DNA of 64,000 nucleotides from Bacteroides sp. (GTDB taxonomy: Bacteria; Bacteroidota; Bacteroidia; Bacteroidales; Muribaculaceae): contig JAAVDM010000049.1 of NCBI GenBank assembly GCA_014801815.1, positions 1 to 64,000 of the forward strand. Reading direction: 5' to 3'. The number at the start of each line of letters is the position of its first letter. The first letter of the stretch is position 1. The notes under the pieces are model-generated. The model was not told the DNA's origin. It did not search any database and saw only the letters and a list, made by a program, of their open reading frames with translations. Both the position numbers and the translations under genes were made by a program. Below are positions 1-9,509 of the stretch, piece after piece.

Positions 1-172
1 GAGATTTTGGGATGATTTTACAAAGTTGAAGAGGGAGCGATGCGGGCATCGCGACCGATGAAATCTTTGTAAAAGCGCCCAAAAGATCCTTTGTGATGAA
101 ATCAAAAATTAATAATACAATATTCAAATCTTTAATTTGGTTTTAAACTAAACACACTCTAAGAGCTACTTA
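1..172. repeat. Partial hairpin element cut by the window edge
   Basis: The first 90 bases form an imperfect long inverted repeat (a TTTTACAAAG arm pairs with CTTTGTAAAA) around a GC-rich centre. An AT-rich tail follows and ends at about 159-172 in CTAAGAGCTACTTA. That end motif matches the terminal repeats of the fuller elements at 8471, 46610 and 58982, but the interior differs from theirs. It may be a diverged relative whose other end lies outside the window. No gene is seen in 1-208. Confidence 0.45.
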
Positions 173-208
173 TATATCAACACTTTTATCAGGCAGAGAT
201 TCTGTCTG

Positions 209-1648
209 TCACTTCAATAGGACGAAGCGCGGCACAAGGCGTTCGACCTTTACCTTACCCACAGGTGTGTCTACCTCAGTGTCACTGTCGGAGAATATGA
301 TAAGTACGCTATTACCGGTTTCAGGGTCAGTCTTGGTCACCTGCAGGATGTCCGGGCCATCAGGCGAAGAGATACGGGCAAAGTTGGAAGTACCGCGCCA
401 CAAGGCAGGATTATTCTGACGCAGTGTCATGACGTAAGCCACATAGTCGCGCAGGTCGGCTTCCTCGGGCGTACGCGGTTCGAGATGACCGGTTGTACGC
501 GCTATGTTGTCTTTCTGTCCGCCTTCGGTGTCGCGGCTGAGATCTCCGTACTCATCACCGTAATACAAAGTAATAGGGCCGGAATAACCGGCGAGTATGG
601 CGTGACGCAGTTTCATCTGACGCCAGCGGTCAGCATCATCATCGGCAAAATGGTCTGCCAGACGATAACCGTCATGATTGCTCAGATAAAGATTAGGCAT
701 GACCGCATCATTGAGATAACCGCGCAGCGTAGGCACTGAATAAATGGTGACAACATCGTCCCAGCCGTTAGCCAGCCCGGGTAGCGAGGGGTCCTGCATA
801 GGGCCGCTTATCAGCTCCTTACCGTCAAAATCGAAAGCACTCAGCAAACCGCCGTCACGGTACACACCACGATTTATGACATCGGCTGTGCCCCAGTCCT
901 CACCTACCATGTAACCGAGTGTACCCCAGCGTTCGCCGGCCTCACGGCGTTTTGTGGTAAGTTCTTCGACAGCACCGCGTATCTCATTCCAATAGTTGAC
1001 ACCGTTCTGTGTGGCCTGATAAGCTTGGTCAAGTCGCCAGCCGTCAATACCGAAATTGTCTATCCAGTATGTAGCCACTTCCTTGATGTAATCGAGTGAA
1101 CCGGGATAACGTATGTTACCCTGTCCACCTTCAGGCCCTCGGTCACTGTCCACCCATTCCACATCGAGAGTGTAACCTGACGGCGACGAGGCAGTCACAC
1201 CACCGTGATGACCGAAAACACCGTCAAGTATCACATACATACCACGTGCGTGAGCCTCGCGCACCAATTCACGCAAATCATCTTCGGTACCGAAATTGGG
1301 GTCGACCGCAAAGAAATTGTTAGTGAAATAGCCGGTAGCCTGCAGCTTCTCACCTCCGCCGGCTGATGTGCTGTCGAAGATAGGTGTCAGCCATATAGCA
1401 TTGGCCCCCAAAGCTTTGATATGGTCAAGAGCAGCAGTGACTCCCTTGATATTTCCGTTCTTGCGGTGGCCGTCCGGCCCCCACATCGCCGTATAGCCGG
1501 GACCACCGTCATCGGCATGTTGGAAAGAGGCTACCATCACCTGATAGATAGTAAGTTGTCGCGGGTCCTGCTGCTCTTCGGCATGTGACACTCCGAGGCC
1601 CAGCAGCGCAAGCAGCGCCACAAGGCTACGCTTTATTAGTCTGAGCAT
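209..1648 (-). CDS. Secreted GH13 alpha-amylase-family glycoside hydrolase
   Basis: The protein is predicted to hydrolyse or rearrange alpha-glucans outside the cytoplasm. A signal peptide is visible (basic start, then LVALLALLGLGVSHA). The catalytic (beta/alpha)8 barrel has the GH13 conserved regions in order: nucleophile Asp about 207 in GWRLDQAYQ, acid/base Glu about 250 in VGEDWG, and third Asp about 326 in SNHDG. Its 479 residues suit a single catalytic domain plus a short C-terminal beta domain, and no SusD or TonB-dependent partner lies nearby, so it is not in a polysaccharide utilisation locus here. It lies 26 nt downstream of miaB on the same strand and is probably co-transcribed. 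The family assignment is firm; the exact substrate is not readable from the sequence. Confidence 0.88.
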   Translation of the reverse strand: MLRLIKRSLVALLALLGLGVSHAEEQQDPRQLTIYQVMVASFQHADDGGPGYTAMWGPDGHRKNGNIKGVTAALDHIKALGANAIWLTPIFDSTSAGGGEKLQATGYFTNNFFAVDPNFGTEDDLRELVREAHARGMYVILDGVFGHHGGVTASSPSGYTLDVEWVDSDRGPEGGQGNIRYPGSLDYIKEVATYWIDNFGIDGWRLDQAYQATQNGVNYWNEIRGAVEELTTKRREAGERWGTLGYMVGEDWGTADVINRGVYRDGGLLSAFDFDGKELISGPMQDPSLPGLANGWDDVVTIYSVPTLRGYLNDAVMPNLYLSNHDGYRLADHFADDDADRWRQMKLRHAILAGYSGPITLYYGDEYGDLSRDTEGGQKDNIARTTGHLEPRTPEEADLRDYVAYVMTLRQNNPALWRGTSNFARISSPDGPDILQVTKTDPETGNSVLIIFSDSDTEVDTPVGKVKVERLVPRFVLLK

Positions 1649-1674
1649 AACTGAAATAATTGAAATAATCAGAA

Positions 1675-3057
1675 TTATATTTCCTCGCCGCGCAGAGTGG
1701 CCGAAGTGGCTGACAACACACGGACTTTCACAAAATCACCCGGACGGTGTTCACCGCCATCTTTACGACGACGAGCGAACACCACTACCTTATTCTGTGA
1801 GGTACGGCCAAACACTTCTTCATCACTGCGTTTCGACTTGCCCTCAACGAGCACTTCAAACTCCTTACCCACATCACGCAGGTTGGATTCGAGAGACAGT
1901 TCGTTCTGCAGGGCTATCATACGGTTCAGACGCTCAATTTTGACTTCTTCCGGCACGTTGTCGGCAAGATGCTTCGAAGCAAAAGTGCCGGGACGCTCGG
2001 AATATTTGAACATAAAAGCCGAATCGAAACCGGCTTCACGCATAAGCTGAAGAGTCTGTGTGAAATCCTCCTCGCTCTCATTGTGAAAACCCGTGAACAT
2101 GTCAGTCGAGAGTCCTGCGTTGGGCAATATACGGCGTATGGCCGCAACACGATCCAGATACCATTCGCGTGTGTACTTGCGGTTCATATCGTGCAGCACC
2201 GAATTGCTGCCGCTCTGTACGGGTAGGTGTATATGACGCGCTATGTTAGCATGACGCGCCATAGCGTGCAGCGTGTCGTCGCTCATATCTTTGGGGTGCG
2301 ATGTAGTGAAACGCACACGCATGTCGGGGGCTGCCTCAGCCACAATCTCAAGCAATGCGGGGAAGTCTGTAACTGTCCCGTCGGGTGCTTCATAACGGTA
2401 GCTATTGACATTCTGACCCAACAGAGTGACCTCGCGGAAACCACGACTGCGCAGATCCTCAAGCTCATGCAGTATGCTCTCCGGCTCACGTGAACGCTCA
2501 CGGCCACGAGTATAGGGCACAATACAGTAAGAACAGAAATTATTACAACCGCGCATTATCGAAATAAAGCCTCCTACCTTGTTGGCCCCAAGACGCCGGG
2601 GGAGCACATTACGGTAAGTCTCGGTGGTGGAGAGTTCGATATTTATAGCTTTCTGTCCCTGCTCGGCAGCGCCTACGAGAGAAGGCAAATCGAGATAGGC
2701 ATCCGGACCGGCTACTATATCGACACCGTATTCGTCTATAAGTCTGTGTTTAAGACGCTCGGCCATACAGCCTATGACACCTATGATTATATTGCGGCCC
2801 AGACGACGGCGCATCGAATTCCAGTAATTCAACCGGCCATAGATTTTCTGTTCGGCATTGTCGCGTATCGAGCAGGTATTTATCAGCACGGCAGCGGCTT
2901 CGTCGTCACGTTCGGTAGTCTCATAGCCGGCCATACCCATCATCGAAGCCACAACTTCCGAATCGGCCACATTCATCTGGCACCCGTAAGTCTCTATGCG
3001 CACTTTCTTCAAAGAAGTGCAGTTTTTATCGTTATTCGGCAAAAAAAACGGCTCCAT
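1675..3057 (-). CDS. miaB: tRNA-2-methylthio-N6-dimethylallyladenosine synthase MiaB
   Basis: This radical-SAM methylthiotransferase adds the 2-methylthio group to i6A37 of tRNAs that read UNN codons. The N-terminal UPF0004 domain begins at about residue 18 (RIETYGCQMNVADSE), with further cluster cysteines in NTCSIRDNA and IGCMAER. The radical-SAM core carries the CxxxCxxC motif in RGCNNFCSYCIVPYTRGRE. A TRAM-like domain ends the protein (VLVEGKSKRSDEEVFGRT onward). The length of 460 fits the family. The MiaB-type rather than RimO-type reading rests on the N-terminal motif and the YTRGRERSR stretch. Transcription is divergent from the CoA transferase gene. Confidence 0.95.
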   Translation of the reverse strand: MEPFFLPNNDKNCTSLKKVRIETYGCQMNVADSEVVASMMGMAGYETTERDDEAAAVLINTCSIRDNAEQKIYGRLNYWNSMRRRLGRNIIIGVIGCMAERLKHRLIDEYGVDIVAGPDAYLDLPSLVGAAEQGQKAINIELSTTETYRNVLPRRLGANKVGGFISIMRGCNNFCSYCIVPYTRGRERSREPESILHELEDLRSRGFREVTLLGQNVNSYRYEAPDGTVTDFPALLEIVAEAAPDMRVRFTTSHPKDMSDDTLHAMARHANIARHIHLPVQSGSNSVLHDMNRKYTREWYLDRVAAIRRILPNAGLSTDMFTGFHNESEEDFTQTLQLMREAGFDSAFMFKYSERPGTFASKHLADNVPEEVKIERLNRMIALQNELSLESNLRDVGKEFEVLVEGKSKRSDEEVFGRTSQNKVVVFARRRKDGGEHRPGDFVKVRVLSATSATLRGEEI

Positions 3058-3061
3058 ATTA

Positions 3062-3091
3062 TTGCATGTCGGAATTTAATGATTAAATTTG
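3062..3091 (+). promoter_or_regulatory. Bacteroidetes-type promoter for the CoA transferase gene
   Basis: TTG at 3062-3064 and TAAATTTG at 3084-3091 are separated by 19 nt, matching the Bacteroidetes -33/-7 pattern. The ATG at 3125 lies 33 nt beyond. Confidence 0.6.
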
Positions 3092-3093
3092 CG

Positions 3094-3125
3094 CAAAATT
3101 ACCACTTAAATCTAAACGCTACAAA
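3094..3125 (-). promoter_or_regulatory. Bacteroidetes-type promoter for miaB
   Basis: On the minus strand, TTTG (3122-3125) and TAATTTTG (3094-3101) are spaced by 20 nt, about 37 nt upstream of the miaB ATG. It lies nose to nose with the promoter for the divergent gene, so the two RNA polymerase sites overlap. Confidence 0.6.
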
Positions 3126-4630
3126 TGAGCATCCCTTTTATTACTGCAGAAGAGGCTGCCAGCTATATTAAAAATGGCGACAACGTAGGCTTCTCAGGCT
3201 TTACCGCCTCCGGTACCCCTAAAGTTGTAACAGTGGCTCTGGCCAAGCGTGCCCGCGAGCTCCATGAAAAAGGCGAACCATTCAAAATCAACATGTTCAC
3301 GGGTGCTTCAACCAACGATCATGTCGATGGAGAATTGGCCCGTGCAAAAGCAATCAACATCCGTACTCCATATCAGGGACATCCTGATTCACGCAAAGCT
3401 CTTAACGATGGTGAGATACATTACTTCGATGCTCACCTGAGCCACGTATCACAGGATCTGCGCTATGGCTTCTTTGGTGACATTGACGTAGCTATAATCG
3501 AGGTGACAGAGATGACTCCCAGCGGCGAGTTTATCCTTGGTGCCGGTCTGGGTATGAGCCCCACTCTGGCTATGATGGCCAAGAAAGTCATAATCGAGTA
3601 CAGCTCTTTCTATAAGACTTCATTCCGCGGCTTCCATGACAACTATGTGCCTCTGGATCCCCCTCACCGCCGCGAGATTCCTATCTATAAGCCCTCTGAC
3701 CGTATCGGTAGCACCGTTATCAAGATTGACCCCAAGAAGATTATCGGTATCGTACCTTCCAACGCTTCGGAGAGTATCAAACCTTTCACCGCTTCTGACG
3801 AAACAACACACCGCATCGGTGAGAATGTCTGCAACTTCCTCGCTTCACAGCTCCGCGAAGGCAAGATGCCGAGAGAATTCCTGCCCATTCAGTCCGGTGT
3901 AGGTAACGTAGCCAATGCCGTGCTGTACGGTCTGGGTGAGAATCCTGACATTCCTCAGTTCGAAATGTACACCGAGGTTATTCAGGACGCCGTTATGACT
4001 CTTATGGAGGAAGGTAAATGTAAGTTTGCTTCTACCTGTGCGCTTACATTCTCAGATGACGCCATGATGCACTTCATGGACAACATCGACTTCTTCCGCG
4101 ACAAGATACTCATGCGTCCGGGCGAAATCTCCAATTCTCCCGAAGTTGTGCGTCGACTCGGCCTTATCGCCATGAACACTGCTCTTGAAGCTGACATCTT
4201 CGGTAATGTCAACTCTACTCACGTGCTCGGCACCAAGATGATGAACGGTATCGGTGGCTCGGCTGACTTCTGCCGCAACGCCTACCTGTCGATATTCTCC
4301 TGCCCCTCTATACAGAAAGGCGGTAAGATTTCGGCTATCGTGCCTATGGTTTCGCATGTCGATCACAGCGAGCACTCTGTTAAGATTCTCGTTACAGAGC
4401 AGGGTGTTGCCGACCTTCGTGGCAAAGACCCGCGTCAGCGTGCGCACACTATCATCGAGAACTGCGCTCACCCCATGTACAAACAGCTCCTCTGGGACTA
4501 CCTCAAACTTTGCGAGGGCAAGGGTGTACACACTCCTCACAGCCTGCGTTCGGCTTTCGCTTTCCACCAGACTCTTATGGAAGAAGGCGATATGACACTC
4601 ACCGACTACGCTCGTTTTGAGAAGAGATAA
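3125..4630 (+). CDS. Acetyl-CoA hydrolase/transferase family CoA transferase (succinate CoA-transferase type)
   Basis: This 501-residue protein belongs to the class I CoA-transferase family that includes succinyl-CoA:acetate (or propionate) CoA transferases. It opens with MSIPFITAEEAASYIKNGDN and the family glycine motif GFSGFTASGTPKVV. The likely catalytic Glu is in the MYTEVIQDAV region, and the C-terminal half has the glycine-rich MNGIGGSADFCRNAYLSIF motif. In succinate/propionate-producing Bacteroidales such an enzyme exchanges CoA between succinate and acetate or propionate. The substrate pair is inferred from the family and lineage. The gene stands alone, with its own promoter and a strong terminator shared with convergent metG. 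Confidence 0.88.
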   Translation: MSIPFITAEEAASYIKNGDNVGFSGFTASGTPKVVTVALAKRARELHEKGEPFKINMFTGASTNDHVDGELARAKAINIRTPYQGHPDSRKALNDGEIHYFDAHLSHVSQDLRYGFFGDIDVAIIEVTEMTPSGEFILGAGLGMSPTLAMMAKKVIIEYSSFYKTSFRGFHDNYVPLDPPHRREIPIYKPSDRIGSTVIKIDPKKIIGIVPSNASESIKPFTASDETTHRIGENVCNFLASQLREGKMPREFLPIQSGVGNVANAVLYGLGENPDIPQFEMYTEVIQDAVMTLMEEGKCKFASTCALTFSDDAMMHFMDNIDFFRDKILMRPGEISNSPEVVRRLGLIAMNTALEADIFGNVNSTHVLGTKMMNGIGGSADFCRNAYLSIFSCPSIQKGGKISAIVPMVSHVDHSEHSVKILVTEQGVADLRGKDPRQRAHTIIENCAHPMYKQLLWDYLKLCEGKGVHTPHSLRSAFAFHQTLMEEGDMTLTDYARFEKR

Positions 4631-4659
4631 ACAGCTGACAGCATTTACAGTCAATATAT

Positions 4660-4704
4660 AATACTTACGGCTCCACTGATTCAGTCAGTGGAGCCGTAAG
4701 TATT
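4660..4704. terminator. Bidirectional terminator hairpin
   Basis: A perfect 20-bp stem (4660-4679 with 4685-4704) and a 5-nt loop lie between the convergent CoA transferase and metG genes. AT-rich ends on both sides would serve both strands. Confidence 0.85.
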
Positions 4705-4725
4705 ATAGTCAGTATTACATCTTGA

Positions 4726-6774
4726 TTAGCCTACCGATGAGCCGGGACGCACATCACCGTTGGGGCCTATCACCACAAGACGGCCATCGGCGTCGACAGC
4801 GCTCAGAATCATGCCCTGACTCTCAATGCCGCGAAGTTTTCGCGGAGCGAAATTAGCCATGAAACATACCTCCTGACCCACAAGTTCCTCGGGTTTATAG
4901 TATTTGGCTATACCGCTGACAATGGTACGGCCACCCATACCGTCATCTATACGCAGACGCAGCAGTTTATCGGCTTTAGGCACTTTGTCGCACTCCACGA
5001 CACGACCAACACGTATATCCATACGCTCGAAAGTCTCAAACTCCACATTGTCCTTGACTGCAGCCGGCTTCCACTGCGCGAGTTGATTAGCCTCCTTAGT
5101 AGCCAGCAGTTTGTTGACCTGAGCCTCGACTACATTGTCTTCTATCTTCTCAAACAGCAGATGCGGTTTGTCAATGGTATCACCGGCTTTCACAAGGTCA
5201 AAACGGCCGAGCATATCCCAGCTCAGATGCTCAAGATGAAGCTGTGAGGCGAGATCGGCTCCCATGAAAGGCATAAACGGTTCAAAAGCCACTGCCAGAT
5301 TGGCACATATCTGAACAGCTATGTTAAGAATAGTGCCTACACGCTCCATATCGGTCTTGGCAAGTTTCCAAGGTTCGGTATCAGCCAGATATTTATTACC
5401 GGCACGCGCCACGTTCATTGCTTCCTTAAGCGCTTCGCGGAATTTGAAAGCGTCCAGACAGGCACCTTCGGCTTCGACAGCCTTACGGACTTCATCCATG
5501 ACATTATGGTCAGTCTCCGTCAGCTCGCCGAATACAGGCACAACACCGTTGAAGTACTTATGTACAAGCACCATAGCACGGTTGACGAAATTACCTAATA
5601 TCGCTACCAGCTCGGAGTTGTTACGTGCCTGAAAATCTTTCCACGTAAAGTTATTATCCTTTGTTTCGGGTGCATTAGCTGTAAGCACGTAACGCAGTAC
5701 GTCCTGCTTGCCGGGGAGTTCCTGGAGGTATTCATGCAACCATACCGCCCAGTTACGCGAAGTAGAAATTTTGTCGTCCTCAAGATTCAGGAACTCATTG
5801 GCAGGCACATTATCGGGCAGATTATATGTACCGTCGGCCATAAGCATAGCCGGGAACACGATGCAGTGAAACACGATGTTGTCCTTGCCTATGAAGTGCA
5901 GCATACGTGTCTCAGGGTCTTTCCACCACTTCTCCCATGAGTCGGGAGCAACATCTATAGTGTTGGAGATATAACCTATCGGGGCGTCAAACCACACATA
6001 GAGAACCTTACCTTCGGCACCTTCGACAGGTACAGGAATACCCCAATCGAGGTCACGACTCACGGCACGGGGCTGCAGGCCCATGTCGAGCCATGATTTA
6101 CACTGTCCGTAAACGTTTGTTTTCCATTCCTTGTGGTCTTCAAGTATCCACTTACGCAAACGCGGCTCCCACTTGTCGAGAGGAAGGTACCAGTGGCTTG
6201 TCTCACGCATCACGGGCACATTACCGGTTATAGCCGAACGAGGATTGATAAGGTCAGTGGCATTGAGCGATGTACCGCAAGCCTCGCACTGGTCTCCATA
6301 AGCACGCTCATTGCCGCAGTGAGGACAGGTACCGACTACATAGCGGTCGGCAAGGAACTGATTGGCCTGCTCGTCGTAAAGCTGCATCGAAGTCTTTTCG
6401 ACAAATTCGCCCTTATCATAGAGACGGCGGAAAAAATCGGAAGCCGTACGGCGATGAGTGTCCGAAGTGGTACGTCCATAGACATCGAACGAAATGCCAA
6501 GCTGCTCGAATGAATCCTTGATTATGTTGTGGTAGCGGTCCACAATATCCTGCGGTGTCACACCTTCGGCCTTAGCTTTGATTGTGATGGGCACACCATG
6601 TTCGTCGCTACCGCCGACAAACATCACTTCCTCACCTTTCAGGCGCAGATAGCGCGCATATATGTCAGCCGGCACATACACACCGGCAAGGTGACCGATA
6701 TGCACAGGGCCGTTAGCGTAGGGAAGCGCCGAAGTTATCAGCGTACGTTTGAATTTCTTGTTGTCTTTGTCCAT
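4726..6774 (-). CDS. metG: Methionyl-tRNA synthetase
   Basis: The enzyme charges tRNA-Met for initiation and elongation. The class I signature is [14 protein letters not shown] at about residues 18-31, and the KMSKS-equivalent is KISTSR in [14 protein letters not shown] four-cysteine zinc knuckle is visible ([19 protein letters not shown]). The C-terminal 110 or so residues form a Trbp111/EMAP-type tRNA-binding domain ([20 protein letters not shown] ending in VRPGSSVG). The 682 residues equal the usual length of the two-domain form. A candidate own promoter lies just upstream although lpxB precedes it on the same strand. Confidence 0.97.
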   Translation of the reverse strand: MDKDNKKFKRTLITSALPYANGPVHIGHLAGVYVPADIYARYLRLKGEEVMFVGGSDEHGVPITIKAKAEGVTPQDIVDRYHNIIKDSFEQLGISFDVYGRTTSDTHRRTASDFFRRLYDKGEFVEKTSMQLYDEQANQFLADRYVVGTCPHCGNERAYGDQCEACGTSLNATDLINPRSAITGNVPVMRETSHWYLPLDKWEPRLRKWILEDHKEWKTNVYGQCKSWLDMGLQPRAVSRDLDWGIPVPVEGAEGKVLYVWFDAPIGYISNTIDVAPDSWEKWWKDPETRMLHFIGKDNIVFHCIVFPAMLMADGTYNLPDNVPANEFLNLEDDKISTSRNWAVWLHEYLQELPGKQDVLRYVLTANAPETKDNNFTWKDFQARNNSELVAILGNFVNRAMVLVHKYFNGVVPVFGELTETDHNVMDEVRKAVEAEGACLDAFKFREALKEAMNVARAGNKYLADTEPWKLAKTDMERVGTILNIAVQICANLAVAFEPFMPFMGADLASQLHLEHLSWDMLGRFDLVKAGDTIDKPHLLFEKIEDNVVEAQVNKLLATKEANQLAQWKPAAVKDNVEFETFERMDIRVGRVVECDKVPKADKLLRLRIDDGMGGRTIVSGIAKYYKPEELVGQEVCFMANFAPRKLRGIESQGMILSAVDADGRLVVIGPNGDVRPGSSVG

Positions 6775-6805
6775 TTGTAGGATAGTATCTATTTTGAGGA
6801 AGTTG

Positions 6806-6813
6806 CAAATTTA
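6806..6813 (-). promoter_or_regulatory. -7 element upstream of metG
   Basis: TAAATTTG on the minus strand lies about 31 nt upstream of the metG ATG and fits TAnnTTTG. I do not see a clear -33 TTG at the right distance, so the call is tentative. Confidence 0.4.
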
Positions 6814-6836
6814 CGAAAAAATCACGATAGTAACTC

Positions 6837-8384
6837 TCATAAGTCCTCATTACCGGCCGACTGAGCAGCACCATTACCACGACCGCCCTCTGCCGGAGGA
6901 GAAACCCTGTGCATTCTCTCACTTCTGCCGAAGTCCTGAAAAGTTCTGTCACCGGAATCGGTGATATCGTTTCTCTGCTCGTTTGCCTCAGTATTTTCCG
7001 ACTTTTCGTCAGGACGATGGTTTCTATTACGCCGGTTGCGATGCGAGGAATTTTCATCTCTCTCCGGCTGAATATCTTCGTCCTGTTTCAACTCACCGGA
7101 CAGCAAGTCAGTCTCATTCTGCGGCTGAGCGACATCATCTTGCGACGCAGGCTTCTGTTTCGTTTTTTTACGCTTGCGTTTCTTGGGTTTCGGGTCAGCT
7201 TTGGGAGCTTCGGGGTCAGGTTCGTCAGCAGCACACTGCGGAACTCCGGCGCTACGCAGGGAATCAACTATCAATTCAGCTGCATAATCGGCTGCCGACG
7301 AATTACCTAATCTGCGCCGCATATTCTTGTAGCCGCTCACCTGCCATTCGCGGCGCGGCGAGGGCTGAAGCAGCGGAGCCAGCTCACGGGCAATCTGTCC
7401 GGGTGTGCAGTTATGCAAAAGCAATTCCGGCACAACCGAATTGTTGACTATGAGATTGGGCAAAGAGACATACTTCACTTTCAGCAGTCTCTCCATTATC
7501 TTGTAGGACAGTTTGCTGCCGTTGGCACGGTAGCAGACTACCTGCGGCGTACCTATCAGAGCCGTCTCAAGAGTAGCTGTACCCGAAGTAACAAGAGCCG
7601 CCTGCGAATATTTCAGCAATGTAGGAGTACAGCCGAACACTACCTGCAGACCCGGGTCCTGAGCTATCTCACGATAAAACTTCTCGCTTATGGCAGGTGC
7701 GGCAGCCACAACATATTGACATGCCGGGAAACGTTTGACTGCCTCAAGCATCACGGGCAGATTATTGCGTATCTCACCCTTACGCGAACCGGGGAGCAAA
7801 GCTATAATTGGACGGTCAATATCGGCAAGTCCCTGACGTTCGACAAAATGCCGCTTTGGAGGAAGATGACCGAGAGCATAATCCATCTCCTGTACCGACG
7901 GATTGCCGACATAGGTCACGTTATATCCGTGACGGTTATAGAACGGCACTTCAAAAGGTAATATCGAGTACATATTGTCAACATACTTCTTGATACGTTT
8001 CACACGATATTCCTTCCATGCCCATACTTTAGGCGAAATATAGTAGTCAACACGTATGCCAAGCGATTTGGCGTATTTAGCCATTTTCAGATTGAAACCC
8101 GGATAATCAATCAAAATAAGCACATCCGGGTAAAATTCAGCCAGCAGTTGTCTGGCAGATTTGAGATTGCGCCACAGCTGAGGCAACTTGCGCAACACCT
8201 CGCTGAAGCCCATGACGTTCATCTGATCATAATGCACTTCCGGCCGACGGCGGGCGGCCTTGGCCATGAGGTCTCCGCCGAAAAATCGTATCTGTGCCTG
8301 TTCGTCGAGTTTTCTTATAGCCGTTATCACATCGGCTGCATGAATATCGCCGGATGCCTCTCCGGCAATCAGCATATACTTCAT
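6837..8384 (-). CDS. lpxB: Lipid-A-disaccharide synthase with a long charged C-terminal extension
   Basis: LpxB condenses UDP-2,3-diacylglucosamine with lipid X to form the lipid A disaccharide at the inner membrane. The GT19 hallmarks are present: MKYMLIAGEASGDIHAADV at the start, IDYPGFNLKMAKYAK, YYISPKVWAWKEYRVKRIKK, ALLPGSRKGEIRNNLPVM, and TSGTATLETALIGTPQVVCYR. The enzymatic part ends near residue 380, as is usual. About 130 further residues are low complexity and highly charged, with a basic KKRKRKKTKQK stretch followed by acidic and Asn/Arg-rich sequence, which is unusual for LpxB. The gene lies upstream of metG on the same strand. Confidence 0.93.
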   Translation of the reverse strand: MKYMLIAGEASGDIHAADVITAIRKLDEQAQIRFFGGDLMAKAARRRPEVHYDQMNVMGFSEVLRKLPQLWRNLKSARQLLAEFYPDVLILIDYPGFNLKMAKYAKSLGIRVDYYISPKVWAWKEYRVKRIKKYVDNMYSILPFEVPFYNRHGYNVTYVGNPSVQEMDYALGHLPPKRHFVERQGLADIDRPIIALLPGSRKGEIRNNLPVMLEAVKRFPACQYVVAAAPAISEKFYREIAQDPGLQVVFGCTPTLLKYSQAALVTSGTATLETALIGTPQVVCYRANGSKLSYKIMERLLKVKYVSLPNLIVNNSVVPELLLHNCTPGQIARELAPLLQPSPRREWQVSGYKNMRRRLGNSSAADYAAELIVDSLRSAGVPQCAADEPDPEAPKADPKPKKRKRKKTKQKPASQDDVAQPQNETDLLSGELKQDEDIQPERDENSSHRNRRNRNHRPDEKSENTEANEQRNDITDSGDRTFQDFGRSERMHRVSPPAEGGRGNGAAQSAGNEDL

Positions 8385-8470
8385 AAATTTTTAAGCTGTG
8401 TATGGTTACGGGGTCTGACACCGAATCACAACGCTTCCTTACAGTGTCGCCCGGGCGTATAATGCCTTTC

Positions 8471-8665
8471 TAAGTAGGTCTTAAAAATTAATGAACATAT
8501 AAAACGCAGTTATTTTTGAGGCGATTCGGACGCGGAGCGAAGGAGAATACTTCAGTATCCGACTGAGTGACAAGTCCGAAGCGACCAAAAATAACAAGTT
8601 TTATTGTTCAAGATTCAAAGACTGTACCTATAAATAGATATCGTTTAATTTTTAAGAGTTACCTA
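8471..8665. repeat. Dispersed hairpin element, full-length copy A
   Basis: The element is bounded by TAAGTAGGTCTTAAAAATTAA and an inverted copy ending TTAATTTTTAAGAGTTACCTA. The interior has a long imperfect hairpin: arms GTTATTTTTG and CAAAAATAAC enclose CGATTCGGAC and GTCCGAAGCG, with GCGAAGGAGAATACTTCAG in the loop. It matches copies at 46610 (reversed, internally deleted) and 58982. It occupies much of the 436-nt gap between divergent lpxB and the NERD gene. The rest of that gap (8385-8470 and 8666-8820) shows no convincing gene or promoter. Confidence 0.75.
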
Positions 8666-8820
8666 TTAGATTGATTATAGCGCCGTAGGTTTACATGACT
8701 ACTGTTTTTTTAAGTCTATTGACCTCTCCGTTTCAATAACAAGCCACTGTCTGACGTTCTTATAAATGACACGGCGCAGTCCGTAACATACGTAAATCTT
8801 CAAAAACGGTTACACTCCAG

Positions 8821-9498
8821 ATGTGGCATCTTCTTACATTTCTCTCTCTACCGAACTGGCTGCTCGCTGTCATCGTACTGCTCGCTGCCATTGTGGTTAC
8901 TTATATATTTAGATTGTTTTCTCCGCGTATGCGGCACGGACGTGAGGGTGAACGAAAGGTTCGGCAACTGCTTGACGGCATGGCTAACAAGGCAAATATT
9001 CCGCTGCATGACCTTCTGCTTCCGACAGCAGGCGGTCACACAACCCAGATTGACCACTTGCTTATATCGCAACGGGGAATATTTGTTATCGAAACCAAAA
9101 GCCACTATGGAACAATAACGGGCGACCCGCAAAATCGTAATTGGAGACAGCAAGCCACCACGTATACCCAAGACTTCTATAACCCTCTCATGCAGAATGC
9201 TTCACATATACGCCATCTGCGCAATCTGCTCAGGCGGCTCCCGGCCGAATGGTTTATATCGGTAGTGGTATTCACCGATGCCGAAAGTCTGAAGATCTCA
9301 CGCGGAGGTGACGGTGTCGTAGTACTGCTTTCAGATCTCTCCGACAAACTGAAACAATATCCGCGTATCATAGAAAGGAAACAACTGTCCGAAATAGCAG
9401 GCACCGTACGCAAAGCTAATTTCCGGAATCCGCTGAAACGTATAAAACACGTATTTCATGCCCAACGCACCGCGAAGCAGTCAAATAACAATAAATAG
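8821..9498 (+). CDS. Membrane-anchored NERD (nuclease-related) domain protein
   Basis: A single N-terminal transmembrane helix (about residues 8-33, PNWLLAVIVLLAAIVVTYIF) anchors a cytosolic NERD domain. The domain carries GREGERKVRQLL, QIDHLLISQRGIFVIETKSH and the following GDPQNRNWRQ. The IDHL...ETK pattern corresponds to the D-ExK nuclease-fold core, so a nucleic-acid cleaving role is possible, but NERD proteins are poorly characterised. It is followed by a lipoprotein gene only 11 nt downstream, suggesting co-transcription. Confidence 0.85.
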   Translation: MWHLLTFLSLPNWLLAVIVLLAAIVVTYIFRLFSPRMRHGREGERKVRQLLDGMANKANIPLHDLLLPTAGGHTTQIDHLLISQRGIFVIETKSHYGTITGDPQNRNWRQQATTYTQDFYNPLMQNASHIRHLRNLLRRLPAEWFISVVVFTDAESLKISRGGDGVVVLLSDLSDKLKQYPRIIERKQLSEIAGTVRKANFRNPLKRIKHVFHAQRTAKQSNNNK

Positions 9499-9509
9499 CT
9501 CCCGCTCCA

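Noticed and set aside
485-739. Plus-strand ORFs inside the GH13 gene and many similar track lines
   Set aside because: They are shadows of strongly supported genes on the other strand or frame.
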